Source: Oncomelania hupensis
Lineage: Eukaryota > Mollusca > Gastropoda > Littorinimorpha > Pomatiopsidae
Assembly: GCA_036898135.1 (NCBI GenBank)
Contig: CM072526.1
Span: forward strand, 54,802,888 to 54,866,887
Length of the DNA: 64,000 nucleotides
Direction: 5' to 3'
Position 1 is the stretch's first letter. Each line of letters starts with the position of its first letter. Below, piece after piece: positions 11,576 to 22,284 of the stretch. The translations under genes and the position numbers were made by a program. The notes under the pieces are model-generated. The model had not been told where the DNA came from. It saw only the letters and a list, made by a program, of their open reading frames with translations, and searched no databases.

Positions 11576-12351
11576 ACGGCCGCACAGTGAAAGCCTTTCA
11601 AACACAAAGATTGACGGGAATCTTCGGTGATCAGCCTGTCTGAGCAACGCCGTTGAAATTCCGGGCGTAAAAACAGAACGCGCGTTTATTGGCGGGTACT
11701 TGAGCACCCAACACCATTGCACAACGGTGACAACTATACAAAACCAGAAGAGCAAAGCCCATATGACTCACATGTTCCTTATGGAATACGTGATATTTAA
11801 CATGGAAAAAAAATCAAATGGTGGCATTAAAATGCAAAAACATTTCGACTGTGATCTTTCTATGCTCTTGACCTTGAGATGGCACACACCTCTGGCTCCA
11901 AAAACACTCATGTACTATCAAATAAACTCCAGCAAAAGTTGTAGTATGCCTCTTCCCCCCACCATCCCCGACCCCCACCAAAAAAAAAAGTACAGTGACC
12001 TTGGAATGATCTTGATCTGTAATGACCTTGACCTTGGAATTACCTTGAACCTCACGTGATCTATCATTCATGTAAGATCAAATAACTCAATGTTGTTGCA
12101 TATTATGGGTGAAATAAACAGCCATTCCACTGTATGATGACCTATTTTTTTGTATGACTCTGCAAGGCCAAAAATTAATTTGACCTTCAAAAACTCAACG
12201 CAAAAACGGAACAAATATGAAAGATTAATTTATCATATCTAAATACAAGTTCACTTCAAAGTACCTATACAAACCGACTTTGGCTCCAGTGACCTTGACC
12301 TTGGAGTGAGGTGACTAAATTTGCAAAATATGTATCTTATTTATATATATC
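11576..12351. other. Unique sequence with repeated GACCTTGACCTTGG blocks
   Basis: No gene seen. GACCTT-type hexamers recur at 11868-11873, 11995-12055 and 12289-12307, including the double form TGACCTTGACCTTGG. Read on minus this is AGGTCAAGGTCA, the half-site pattern bound by nuclear receptors, but it may equally be a scattered repeat. Confidence 0.45.
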
Positions 12352-12475
12352 TGTGACGGTGGGTCTATTGTTACTGGGCTCTGCACAATGGAATGCTATT
12401 ACCCACTCGTCTTTGTCTGCGGGTATCGGCTCGTTTAATCACCCTATAACTAATCTTGATACATTTACCATTTGG
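12352..12475 (-). mobile_element. Fragment of an LTR related to the 49-kb element
   Basis: The stretch TGGGCTCTGCACAATGGAAT (12375-12394) is shared exactly with the outer end of the LTR at 49034. Flanking similarity includes a TGTGACGGTGGG start against TGTCACGTGGGG and a later TCACCCTAT. Only about 120 bp of a 1.5-kb LTR can be followed, so this is a diverged or truncated relic. From 12476 to 13075 I see no gene; a G-rich stretch lies near 12705-12735. Confidence 0.6.
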
Positions 12476-13074
12476 TACAATGCGTCCAATATTTCCAAGC
12501 TGACCCAAGAGACCCCATACACAAATGAGAAATGTGGGAGAATTTTCAAGAAAAAAGGTAGGTGACTGACATATTAAAAGAGTGAATACTGTCGACAAGG
12601 TGACTGACATATTGAAAGAGTGTAGACAGCAGAAAAGACAAGATAAGGCAGAAATGCAAGGATCTCCAGTAATTAAAACAAAAATTAAAAAGAGGACAAG
12701 TGAGGGGTGAGTGGGGGTGGGGGTGGGGGAGGAACTATTTATACCAAAAGATCCCCCGCTATCCCCACAGGGAATGATTGAGGAGAAACAAAACTGCTAT
12801 GCACACATCTCTGTGGCCATTAACCCTTGGACCACGTCCACCTCTCACCGACACCTACCACATCATAATACATAGAGTCATCCATCCACAGGAACTAAAA
12901 CACTTAAACATTTGTCCGCTGGACCCTATACAAAATTGACAAACTAACTAACGCCTAAACATGTATTTTTGTGGACTATTACAGAAAATAAAATAAAAAG
13001 GTCAGGCGATTTGCAACATTCTGCGGCAGCACTTCAATTAAAGGTCTGAATACGTTGTTTCCACTTCTGCTGTC

Positions 13075-13075
<1 letters not shown>

Positions 13076-13150
<75 letters not shown>
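13076..13150. repeat. (AAT)n microsatellite
   Basis: About 25 uninterrupted AAT units. Similar AAT/ATT runs in this window sit at ends of SINE-like inserts, so this may be an old retroposon tail. Confidence 0.95.
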
Positions 13151-13152
<2 letters not shown>

Positions 13153-13360
13153 GTACATTGATTGCTAAGGCGTGCATGTATGGCCCTAACAGCTAGGCAA
13201 GGCGCAAAGGGGGCTGACGGGAAATACAACGATCGTCTCAGTATTTGAGGACTACTTACAGGTGTCAGCGATGAAGTACTTGTTCACCGTTGTTTCTCGG
13301 AAAAGAGATAAAACTTGTACTGCAGCTTTAACAGTACACATAGCCATTCATTGCTCTTTC

Positions 13361-13503
13361 GACTTGTGTACGCGCGTCTCGGGCGATGTGGGTTCGAATC
13401 CTGACTTCAGCAAACTATTTTGTGATTGCTGGATATTGGTGACCAGCGCTTTGAGAAGCTCTCTGAGCTTATAAGTGCGCTATATAAGAGTAATCTCTCC
13501 TTT
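13361..13503 (+). mobile_element. 5'-truncated tRNA-SINE-like insert
   Basis: Contains a B-box-like GTGGGTTCGAATCCTG and a 3' segment, CAGCGCTTTGAGAAGCTC ending GTGCGCTATATAAGAG, that also occurs at 40281-40345. No A-box is visible. It interrupts the first unit of the next minisatellite: CAGCTTTAACAGTACACATA lies to its left (13326-13345) and the array proper to its right. Confidence 0.65.
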
Positions 13504-13504
13504 T

Positions 13505-14696
13505 TTTTCTGTGACGGAAACAGACCTAAAGGCCTGTCAGCTTACAGTACACATAGCCATCATTCCTCTGTGACGGATATAGACCTAAAGGCCTGTCAGC
13601 TTACAGTACACATAGCCATCATTCTTCTGTGACGGATATAGACCTAAAGGCCTGTCAGCTTACAGTACACATAGCCATCATTCTTCTGTGACGGATATAG
13701 ACCTAAAGGCCTGTCAGCTTACAGTACACATAGCCATCATTCCTCTGTGACGGATATAGACCTAAAGACCTGTCAGCTTTAACAGTACACATAGCCATCA
13801 TTCCTCTGTGACGGATATAGACCTAAAGGCCTGTCAGCTTACAGTACACATAGCCATCATTCCTCTGTGACGGATATAGACCTAAAGGCCTGTCAGCTTA
13901 CAGTACACATAGCCATCATTCCTCTGTGACGGATATAGACCTAAAGGCCTGTCAGCTTTAACAGTACACATAGTCATCATTCCTCTGTGACGGATATAGA
14001 CCTAAAGGCCTGTCAGCTTACACAGTACACATAGACATTCGTTGCTCTGTGACGGATATAGACCTAAAGGCCTGTCAGCTTACACAGTACACATAGACAT
14101 TCGTTGCTCTGTGACGGATATAGACCTAAAGGCCTGTCAGCTTACACAGTACACACAGACATTCGTTGCTCTGTGACGGATATAGACCTAAAGGCCTGTC
14201 AGCTTACACAGTACACATAGACATTCGTTGCTCTGTGACGGATATAGACCTAAAGGCCTGTCAGCTTACACAGTACACATAGACATTCGTTGCTCTGTGA
14301 CGGATATAGACCTAAAGGCCTGTCAGCTTACACAGTACACACAGACATTCGTTGCTCTGTGACGGATATAGACCTAAAGGCCTGTCAGCTTACACAGTAC
14401 ACACAGACATTCGTTGCTCTGTGACGGATATAGACCTAAAGGCCTGTCAGCTTACACAGTACACACAGACATTCGTTGCTCCGTGACGGATATAGACCTA
14501 AAGGCCTGTCGGCTTACACAGTACACATAGCCATCATTGCTCTGTGACGGATATAGACCTAAAGGCCTGTCAGCTTACACAGTATACATAGACATTCGTT
14601 GCTCTGTGACGGATATAGACCTAAAGGCCTGTCAGCTTACACAGTACACACAGACATTCGTTGCTCTGTGACGGATATAGACCTAAAGGGCTGTCT
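13505..14696. repeat. 59/62-bp minisatellite
   Basis: About 20 copies of TCTGTGACGGATATAGACCT, AAAGGCCTGTCAGCTTACA, then a TAGCCATCATTCC or TAGACATTCGTTGC ending. The first third uses a 59-bp variant and the rest a 62-bp variant, so the array grew as two subfamily blocks. Confidence 0.93.
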
Positions 14697-14698
14697 AT

Positions 14699-14871
14699 AT
14701 TGGAAGGTTGGTTCAGAGCTCGTGGAGGTTTACGAACATCTTGTTCGAGGTTCTCAGATCCCAAGCATAGGTTCCTGAACTTTTTTGTCCACCAGTGTCA
14801 GGAATCTAGGTTCGGAATCTGAGAACCACGAGAAGAAAAAAAAGTTGGCGAACCTCCTCGAACCTTCCAGT
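14699..14871. mobile_element. Imperfect long palindrome, MITE-like hairpin
   Basis: The left arm begins TGGAAGGTTGGTTCAGAGCT and the right arm ends GAACCTCCTCGAACCTTCCA. An inner pair matches TTCTCAGAT with ATCTGAGAA, and further inside AGGTTCCTGA pairs with TCAGGAATCT. The whole stretch can fold on itself with interruptions. No TSD or coding sequence is seen, so transposon origin is an inference. Confidence 0.55.
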
Positions 14872-15130
14872 GAAGGCAGGTCTTAAGGGATTTGACTCTG
14901 GCCTTTTCAGGGTCTGAACTTCAATCTGTGCTTACCCACTTCTGTAGTTGGCGCTAAATTGCAGTAAACCTACCGCACATGACAGTGGTCGTGTAGACTA
15001 CGACGGCTTGAAAAGAGCAATGAACACCTTGCCGTAGTTTTTACTTTGGAAATAACACTTCACCGAAGCTCCGACAATAACCTAAAAGGTCACGTGCGCT
15101 GAAGATGAATGTCTAAGTCAACCATCACCC
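14872..15130. other. Unique sequence, nothing recognised
   Basis: No repeat, motif or open frame of note between the hairpin and the hAT relic. Confidence 0.5.
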
Positions 15131-16681
15131 ACAGGCGGCGGAAGCAGGGGGGGGGGCAGGGGGACCATGCCCCCCCCTAGAAAAATGTTGGGGGGGGGGG
15201 GGCAGCCTTATATATTGCCCCCTCCAATAATGAGTAGTTTTGTTTTTGATTTTTTTTTTTTGTTTTCCAGGGCATCAAAGGATTTTTTTTTTTCTTCAAC
15301 TGGAATCAAGCAGTACAAGTGTTTATCATCATAATCATCATCATCACCCTCTGATCAGTGAGAGAAGTTCGTCCCTTCGTCATCATTTCCTGTCGACTCG
15401 TCATAATCGTTAGCCTTATATCAAAGTGACCGACAGTTTTCGACATCGTGCACGTCACAGTCGCAGTCGCGTTTTGAAAACTTTAATTTGCTGTCAGTTT
15501 TTACAGTCTACCGTTTTCAATATCAGCATTTTTCTCGACTACAAGTGAAGAAGTCAGCAAAATGGCAAATGCTTTGACAACTGGTGTTATTGTTCCTCGT
15601 CAAGCATCCCGACAGTCTCTCCGTGACAACCAACCTGCGGCCACTCCAGAAGAATATTTCAAGATTAGCATTGCCATTCCTTTCTTGGAACACCTGTCAA
15701 CCGAATTGGACTCGAGGTTCAAAAATGCTGGTCTAGCAGTTGATGGTCTATGTCTGGTGCCAAGCACTTTAATAGACAACCAGGATGGTTTCATGCAGGT
15801 TCCAGAAGGGGTGATGCTGGCAATGTTGTGGGAGTCTGACCTACCAGACAACGCTACCCTTGATGCAGAATACCAACGGTGGGTTTGCAAATGGCGAGAT
15901 GCTGCTGAGAATGCGACAGTTATCATCCCATCCACGGCATCAGAAGCACTGAAACATTGTGACAGGGATTTTTTATCCCAACCTGTTCATCATGCTTTAG
16001 AACCTTTGCACCTGTCACTACTGCCGAGTGTGAGCGTTCAAACAGTCAGTTGCGCAACCTGAAAAACTACCTGCGCTCTACAATGGGGCAACAGAGACTA
16101 AATGGACTTGCTTTACTGAAAGTGCACAGGGATGTTGATATTGACTTCAAAGAGGCAGTGAACTGTTTTGCCAGAAGATACAATTCACAAATGGTACTAA
16201 TGCCGAGGAACCTAGTGCAGCAAGTCTGAATTAAGTGAAAGCAGGGCGGTGATGTTCATAAACTACAAGGTAAAGCTTTATACCGTTAACGATCAACAAA
16301 AAGTAGTGAATAATAATAGTATACGAAACATCTCTGCTGATAAATAAATGTGTGTTTGTGTGTGTTTTTTAAGGGAGGGGCAGAGGATATTTTTTGTACC
16401 CCAGAGTTTGTCAGTTCAATTGTTCAAAAAGCTCAAAGTCCCAGACCATCACAGATGGCTTTTTCAAGGTTCAGATTGCATCATTTTGCATCCTTGAAAA
16501 AACAAATTTCCGGGGGAGCATGCCCCCGGACCCCCCCTAGAAGGCTCGGCGCTTCGCGCCTTCGCTGAATCTGTAACCCCCACCCCCACCCTCGACTTTT
16601 CCCGGTCTGGCCCTGATGTCAGTGAACATAATGTGTGTGTGCCCCCCACCCCCCCAATCCTGAGCAGCTTCCGCCGCCTGT
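15131..16681 (+). mobile_element. Nested hAT-type DNA transposon relic, copy 1
   Basis: The outer ends form a perfect 15-bp terminal inverted repeat, ACAGGCGGCGGAAGC at 15131-15145 and its complement at 16667-16681. Runs of G and C and a CATGCCCCCCCCTAG segment follow inside, as in many hAT elements. Inside lies a transposase 3' part (15556-16230) followed by the right end of a second hAT family, with GAGCATGCCCCCGGACC near 16518 and a terminus near CCGGTCTGGCCCTG at 16601-16614. That inner right end and the coding part match the copy at 60261-61981. No exact 8-bp TSD is visible; TCACC is shared by both flanks. Confidence 0.72.
15556..16230 (+). pseudogene. hAT (ZMYM1-like) transposase C-terminal half, copy 1
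   Basis: The open frame starting at the Met of 15562 encodes 166 residues beginning MANALTTGVIVPRQASRQS. This matches the middle of a hAT transposase of the kind related to ZMYM1-type proteins. An extra T in the T-run near 15975 shifts the frame. Beyond it the hAT dimerisation region can still be read in another frame to about 16228 (RLNGLALLKVHRDVDIDFKE). The catalytic N-terminal half is absent and replaced by unrelated sequence upstream of about 15551. Copy 2 at 60951 is very similar and lacks this T insertion. Hence a dead fragment, not a host gene. Confidence 0.78.
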
Positions 16682-16724
16682 GTCACCTGCATACTCCGGT
16701 CAACTGCATCTGGGTTACTGGTGA

Positions 16725-16850
16725 ACGATCACAATAATATTATCATAATTGTAAGCTATCATATTAATGTTATGATAATTGTAAACGATTATAATATTAT
16801 TATCATAACGGTAAGCGATCATACTATTATTTATTATCATAAATGTGTCC
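16725..16850. repeat. Degenerate ~40-bp AT-rich tandem repeat
   Basis: Three loose copies containing ATTATCATAATTGTAAGC-like words with ACGATCA or AAACGATT joints. From 16851 to 17301 I see no gene. Confidence 0.6.
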
Positions 16851-17301
16851 TCTCCAATACTGACAACAGCTGGCAAACCAATGGTATTTTTTTTTAAAGT
16901 AATTGTTTTGGCAGTTGATGAAAACGCTCCCATATTGTGTTTTAATAATGATCTTCACCTCTTCAACACACCACTGACGCAGCAACACCATAACACCACC
17001 ACCATCATCATTGTCACATTAAGAAGGAGAAGAAGAAAATCCGTTTGTCCTACCAATACCTTAAATCACAAAGCCTGCAACGTGTGCAGCGTATTGTGTA
17101 TAGTATGGATAAGAGCATTGAGGAGTCCACTGTGCTTGCGGTTAATTAAGATCAACACACACGTGACTCCCCAATGACAGGCCAGGACCAACACAACAGC
17201 CATCCTGTCACTGTCGCCACGTAGTCACAAAAAAGACAACAGCAGCAATAATAATGGATCAATAATAGAAATATACAATGGGACAGTCTCGCTACACAGG
17301 C

Positions 17302-17422
17302 TTCTGTAATCGTTTTTATTTATTTATTTAATTTAACGTCTATTCACGTCTGTGATATAAGACAACATAATAAATAAGAATTAAATTAAATAAGAATTAA
17401 AACCTTAAATTCTGTAATCGTT
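17302..17422 (-). mobile_element. 95-bp retroposon tail with 13-bp TSD
   Basis: TTCTGTAATCGTT is repeated exactly at 17302-17314 and 17410-17422. The 95-bp insert between them begins (plus strand) with a TTTA tetranucleotide run. On minus it ends GACGTTAAATTAAATAAATA, i.e. a retroposon 3' end with an AAAT tail. The parent family is not identified. Confidence 0.82.
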
Positions 17423-17588
17423 AAACACAACTACATCAGGTGCTTTCCTCCGGCAGTGCCTTTCCAAACATGCCATTATCGGCATGTATAATGAGATGGG
17501 AAACAGCATGGAGGGGCGCAGTCCGTATTAAACTGACACCACCATAACCATCCTCTTCCTCACCTCCCTTTTCATGTTCCGCCCCCTT

Positions 17589-18036
17589 GCTCCAGCCATC
17601 CACTTGTTGTGGTACTGACAACATAAGTATTAATGACCTTTATTGACAGGAGTAGGTAGTATGTTATTGGGTCCACTTGTTGTGGTACTGACAAAATAAG
17701 TAGTAGTGACCTATATTGACAGGAGTAGGTAGTATGTCATTGTGTCCAGTTGTTGTCGTACTGACAACATAAGTATTAATGACCTTTATTGACAGGAGTA
17801 GGTAGTATGTTATTGGGTCCACTTGTTGTGGTACTGACAAAATAAGTAGTAGTGACCTATATTGACAGGAGTAGGTAGTATGTCATTGTGTCCAGTTGTT
17901 GTCGTACTGACAAAATAAGTATAGTGACCTATATTGGCAGAGTAGGTAGTATGTCATTGTGTCCACTTGTCGTACTGACAAAATAAGTATTAGTGACCTA
18001 TATTGGCAGAGTAGGTAGTATGTCATTGTGTGTTGT
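17589..18036. repeat. 73-bp minisatellite with dimer structure
   Basis: About six copies containing GTACTGACAAAATAAGTA and GACAGGAGTAGGTAGTATGT. The first four alternate between two unit versions (ATTAATGACCTTT and AGTAGTGACCTAT), so a 146-bp dimer was duplicated. The last copies carry small deletions. Confidence 0.88.
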
Positions 18037-18256
18037 TACTGCCCACCCTCATCTCCTTCCCCTCCACCCCCCCATTCTCCCTCCTCTTCACCCAGTCCAA
18101 GCCTAACACAAAATTTAATGAACTACCGAGGTCTATATTTAACTCCTGTTGTTGAGCTTTCCTTTTCCTCTCAGTCAATTTCATTTGGCATTCCTGTTCG
18201 TGTAAGCAACATCACTTGCCTGCGTTTTCACCTGTGGCCCACCTCCGCAAGAGAGC

Positions 18257-18871
18257 TTACACCACCTCCACAACTAACAGAGCATACACCACCTCCACAA
18301 CTAACAGAGCATACACCACCTCCACAACTAACAGAGCATACACCACCTCCACAACTAACAGAGCATACACCACCTCCACAACTAACAGAGCATACACCAC
18401 CTCCACAACTAACAGAGCATACACCACCTCCACAACTAACAGAGCATACACCACTTCCACAACTAACAGAGCATACACCACCTCCACAACTAACAGAGCA
18501 TACACCACCTCCACAACTAACAGAGCATACACCACTTCCACAACTAACAGAGCATACACCACCTCCACAACTAACAGAGCATACACCACTTCCACAACTA
18601 ACAGAGCATACACCACTTCCACAACTAACAGAGCTTACACCACCTCCACAACTAACAGAGCATACACCACCTCCACAACTAACAGAGCATACACCACCTC
18701 CACAACTAACAGAGCATACACCACCTCCACAACTAACAGAGCATACACCACTTCCACAACTAACAGAGCTTACACCACTTCCACAACTAACAGAGCATAC
18801 ACCACCTCCACAACTAACAGAGCATACACCACCTCCACAACTAACAGGGCATACACCACCTCCACAACTAA
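18257..18871. repeat. 27-bp minisatellite, stop-free in several frames
   Basis: About 23 copies of ACAACTAACAGAGCATACAC plus CACCTCC. Two plus and two minus frames stay open for 121-283 codons (TEHTPPPQL, RAYTTSTTN and other nonapeptides). Variation is the same on all strands and does not follow codon positions, so I treat these as repeat artefacts. Confidence 0.93.
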
Positions 18872-18872
18872 C

Positions 18873-19282
18873 AGCGTGATCATGTTTAATTTTCCGTTTT
18901 GTCTCTAGCAATCCGCCTGGAAATGCGCCAAAACCGAAAATTGTAATTTTCACTGGTAAATTTCAATTTTTACGTGTTAATTGTAAGTATGTCGTTCATA
19001 TTTGTAATTATCACATGATATTTGTACTTATCAGGTTTTGGAGCTAGTAGGTCCTCATAATGTAATTTACACAGAACACGTGTTAATTACTATTATTACT
19101 GAAACTGTAAATGCACGTTTTGGTGCTAGTAAGTCGCCTTAGTCAGAATTAAGCACGATCACGTAAAAATGGTAATTATCAAGTGAAAATCGTAATTATT
19201 ATCCTATAATTACGATTTTCGATTTTGACGCATTGTTAGGCGATTGCTAGAGCCAAAAGCGAAAATGAAACATGATCACGCT
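18873..19282. mobile_element. MITE-like element with ~78-bp terminal inverted repeats
   Basis: The left end, AGCGTGATCATGTTTAATTT onward to about 18950, pairs with the right end (about 19204-19282, ending ATGAAACATGATCACGCT) with roughly ten mismatches. The word CTCTAGCAATC is shared by both arms. The inside is AT-rich, non-coding, and repeats a GTTTTGGNGCTAGTA word at about 19032 and 19114. A further copy lies outside at about 19383. No TSD or superfamily can be assigned. Confidence 0.75.
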
Positions 19283-19302
19283 ATTTATAATGTTCCAATA
19301 AT

Positions 19303-19375
19303 AACTGTAATTATCCCATGATAGTTGTAATTATCCCATGATAGTTGTAATTATCCCTTGATAGTTGTAATGTAA
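19303..19375. repeat. ~21-bp tandem repeat
   Basis: About four copies of TGTAATTATCCCATGATAGT, directly right of the MITE-like element and similar in wording to its interior. Confidence 0.8.
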
Positions 19376-19614
19376 TTATCAGGTTTTGGCTCTAGTAGGC
19401 CGTCATAGTCTTCGTCCAAGTTATCTACCCCTTTCTTGGTGACGATTAACCTGCGTGGGTCTCCTCTCCTGTGTCATTTGTCGACCCCGGCAGTGGCAAG
19501 TTCCGGGCAAGCGGCAAGTTCCGATCGTTTTACTACGTGGATCCAGATCAAATCTCATCTCTCCCACCACGTGTAGTCGTTCCCATCAACTATCTATTCC
19601 CTTTCCTCCTCCCT

Positions 19615-19842
19615 CCTCCTGGTGACTGTTGTTGTTGTTGTTTGTAGATTATAGTCACACGACACTTTCGCATATAGGTGACTACTGGACCGATTTATAC
19701 TGACACCAGCGGGCCAGTTGTTGGTAAAGGGGAAAATAATATGATCACACGTTGACCAATCCGGGATTCGAACCAGCGACCTTTCGGTTACTAGCAAGAC
19801 GCTCTTACCAACTGAGCTACCCGGCCCCACCTCCTGGTGACT
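19615..19842 (-). mobile_element. tRNA-Thr-like SINE, copy 1, with 13-bp TSD
   Basis: CCTCCTGGTGACT flanks the element at 19615-19627 and 19830-19842. On minus, from 19829, there is a GGCCGGGTAGCTCAGTTGGT A-box region, an anticodon loop CTAGTAA (anticodon AGT, threonine) and a GGTTCGAATCCCGG B-box. A body of about 120 bp ends GTGTCGTGTGACTATAATCT and an AAC tail. It is about 202 bp long. Copies 2 and 3 are at 21132 and 47938. Confidence 0.92.
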
Positions 19843-19846
19843 TTGA

Positions 19847-19935
19847 ATATCTCTGTTCTCATGTTGTTGCCATTGTGATTGTTCATTGTTATCTCTGTTC
19901 TCATGTTGTTGCCATTGTGATTGTTCATTGTTTTT
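19847..19935. repeat. 45-bp unit, two copies
   Basis: Two near-identical copies of ATCTCTGTTCTCATGTTGTT followed by GCCATTGTGATTGTTCATTG. From 19936 to 20640 I see no gene. Confidence 0.85.
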
Positions 19936-20639
19936 CATCCCACCACTTGTATTGAGTTTAGCGTGTGTCAGTGAATGTTGGTTTAGTTGTATCAATACAG
20001 TGTGACTGGAATTGTGATTCTAAATCTTTGTCATTTGTTGCATACTGTACGTGTTTGTACGTCCTTTCTTTTCTGGTCTCAGCAACTGAAGGACGTCCGG
20101 CCGATCCGGAGCTCTTGTGTGAGTGTATGTTGCCTGCGCCTGTACTTGTATCTGATCTGTTGGCGACAAGCATAATTAGATAACACCTAGTCACAGCCAC
20201 ACATTACTCGTCTGTGGCATCTTTACTGTCTAACACAACCCTCAGTTTGCTGCACGCATGCACACTTCATTAGCGTCATCATCATCATCGTCGTCCATAG
20301 TTGAGCACTTAGCAGAGGCAGCGGCATGACACCTATAGGCAGGGCCACAGCAAACACCCCTGGCCCTGCTCGCTTTGACCACTCGCAAACGCTACAATTT
20401 CATTGGACGTGGTTGCCATGACGACCGTGGAAAGTAGCGGTCCCACTGATGTGATTGTGAGACTTGAGATGAAATCAGGTAATGTTGTCTGGCGGGCGTT
20501 ACACAATCTCAACGCCTGCTGCTTTCATTACGGACCCGCTCCAGGATTCCCAGCCACAAAGACTACGTCAGGCCGTCACAGACAATAAAAAGATCTGAGC
20601 TATTGCATCCTCTCCCTATTTCCCCCAACAAAAAAAAAA

Positions 20640-20930
20640 CCTTCATACTACTGGTCCAACTCATCTCCTACTGCCTGTAACACACTCCTACAACACTCGT
20701 CACACTTCTCCAACAGATCTCATCAATGGAAACTCCTATTTTCTGTAACAAACTCCTACAACACTCGTCACACAAATTCTCCAACAGATCTCATCAATGG
20801 AAACTCCTATTTCCTGTAACACTCCTCACACAACTGATGCAACAGATTTCATGAATCGAAACTCCTAACACCGACACTCGCCATCAGGATCGGTTCCCAC
20901 ACAACCCCTAATAGGACTGCTCCAACAGCT
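20640..20930. repeat. Degenerate ~75-bp tandem repeat
   Basis: Three to four imperfect copies sharing CTCCTACAACACTCGTCACA, CTCCAACAGATCTCATCAAT and GGAAACTCCTATTT words. Confidence 0.7.
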
Positions 20931-21119
20931 CTTAGCCATGGAAACTCCCTCTTCTTCAACACATCAAAGGACCCATCGTAAGGGCGGTTGCAACTCGCCT
21001 TCTTTGCACCATCCCTGTGCGGTACCTTCTTCCAACGGGTGATAAAACTGTCTATTCGCCATAGCGCCTTCCCGCAACCTACCCTCCTTTACTTGTTTAA
21101 ATGCGGTGATACACTGCTT

Positions 21120-21340
21120 TATCTATAAAGTGGGGCCGGGTAGCTCAGTTGGTAGAGCGTCTTACTAGTAACCGAAAAGTACCTGGTTCGAATCCCGGAT
21201 TGGCCAATGTGCGACCATATTATTTTCCCCTTACCTTCAACTGGTTCGCTGGTGTCAGAATAATGTGACCAGTAGTCGCCTATACGCTTCGGTGTCGTGT
21301 GACTATAATCTACAGTTACACATTTTTGTATCTATAAAGT
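21120..21340 (+). mobile_element. tRNA-Thr-like SINE, copy 2, with 12-bp TSD
   Basis: TATCTATAAAGT lies at 21120-21131 and 21329-21340. The 197-bp element between has the same head (GGCCGGGTAGCTCAGTTGGT, CTAGTAA loop, GGTTCGAATCCCGG) and the same GTGTCGTGTGACTATAATCT end as copy 1, here on plus with a short tail. From 20931 to 21119 and 21341 to 21730 no gene is seen. Confidence 0.92.
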
Positions 21341-21734
21341 AGAACTCCTGTCCAGTCTTTCATCATTCATCACACCTTGGTCTCCTTCACTCTATCTCCC
21401 TCAATATCTTCAAAGCGACCATTAGAAGCTGTAGCATCGCCTTCTCCTTACCAAACAAAACTCCCAACTGCGGTGTTGCATGTTGTTGTGCTGCACGAAA
21501 TCGTCCACTTTACACTACATGTACACTTGCTTACCTTTTTAAAAGCTGGGATCTTAAAAACCACTTGTTCTCCTTTCACACTTTGGGAAACATATTTGGT
21601 CTCCCAACTGTTTCATACCCTGAGCCATCCAATTGTAGCAAAATCACTACCTTGTGCTGTATAGCATGTACCAACCAAACTGTGAACTGTCAGCTACTCT
21701 CTCATTCCATCACAGCACTGTAAGGCAACACCTC

Positions 21735-22175
21735 TCCACACCGCCAACCACTGTCATCACATGCTAACACAGCACGTACTCAACACCTCTCCACACCGCC
21801 AACCACTGTCATCACATGCTAACACAGCACGTACTCAACACCTCTCCACACCGCCAACCACTGTCATCACATGCTAACACAGCACGTACTCAACACCTCT
21901 CCACACCGCCAACCACTGTCATCACATGCTAACACAGCACTGTAAGGCAACACCTCCCCACACCGCCAACCACTGTCATCACATGCTAACACAGCACGTA
22001 CTCAACACCTCTCCACACCGCCAACCACTGTCATCACATGCTAACACAGCACGTACTCAACACCTCTCCACACCGCCAACCACTGTCATCACATGCTAAC
22101 ACAGCACGTACTCAACACCTCTCCACACCGCCAACCACTGTCATCACATGCTAACACAGCACGTACTCAACACTT
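21735..22175. repeat. 55-bp minisatellite
   Basis: Eight copies of CAACACCTCTCCACACCGCC, AACCACTGTCATCACATGCT, AACACAGCACGTACT. One unit near 21938 carries a CTGTAAGG variant also seen at the array start (21719). Confidence 0.92.
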
Positions 22176-22284
22176 CTCCACCAAACGAAAAACCGACCGT
22201 TGTCACAAACCCTTCATAACATTGCCAATCACCTCTTCAACCAAATCCCAACCAATCTCCAAATTGCACTTCGTACCTTTGTTC

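Noticed and set aside
15562..16062. Domesticated hAT-derived host gene
   Set aside because: A one-base insertion shifts the frame before the dimerisation block and the N-terminal half is missing.
18028..18953. Proline/threonine-rich repeat protein (TEHTPPPQL)
   Set aside because: Open in both plus and minus frames at once; the frames follow the 27-bp period only.
20403..20588. Small host coding exon (61 codons)
   Set aside because: No domain, no splice context I can support, and short enough to be chance.
21132..21205. Possible tRNA-Thr gene (also 19756-19829 and 48055-48125)
   Set aside because: All three copies have the same non-tRNA body and target-site duplications, so they are SINEs.
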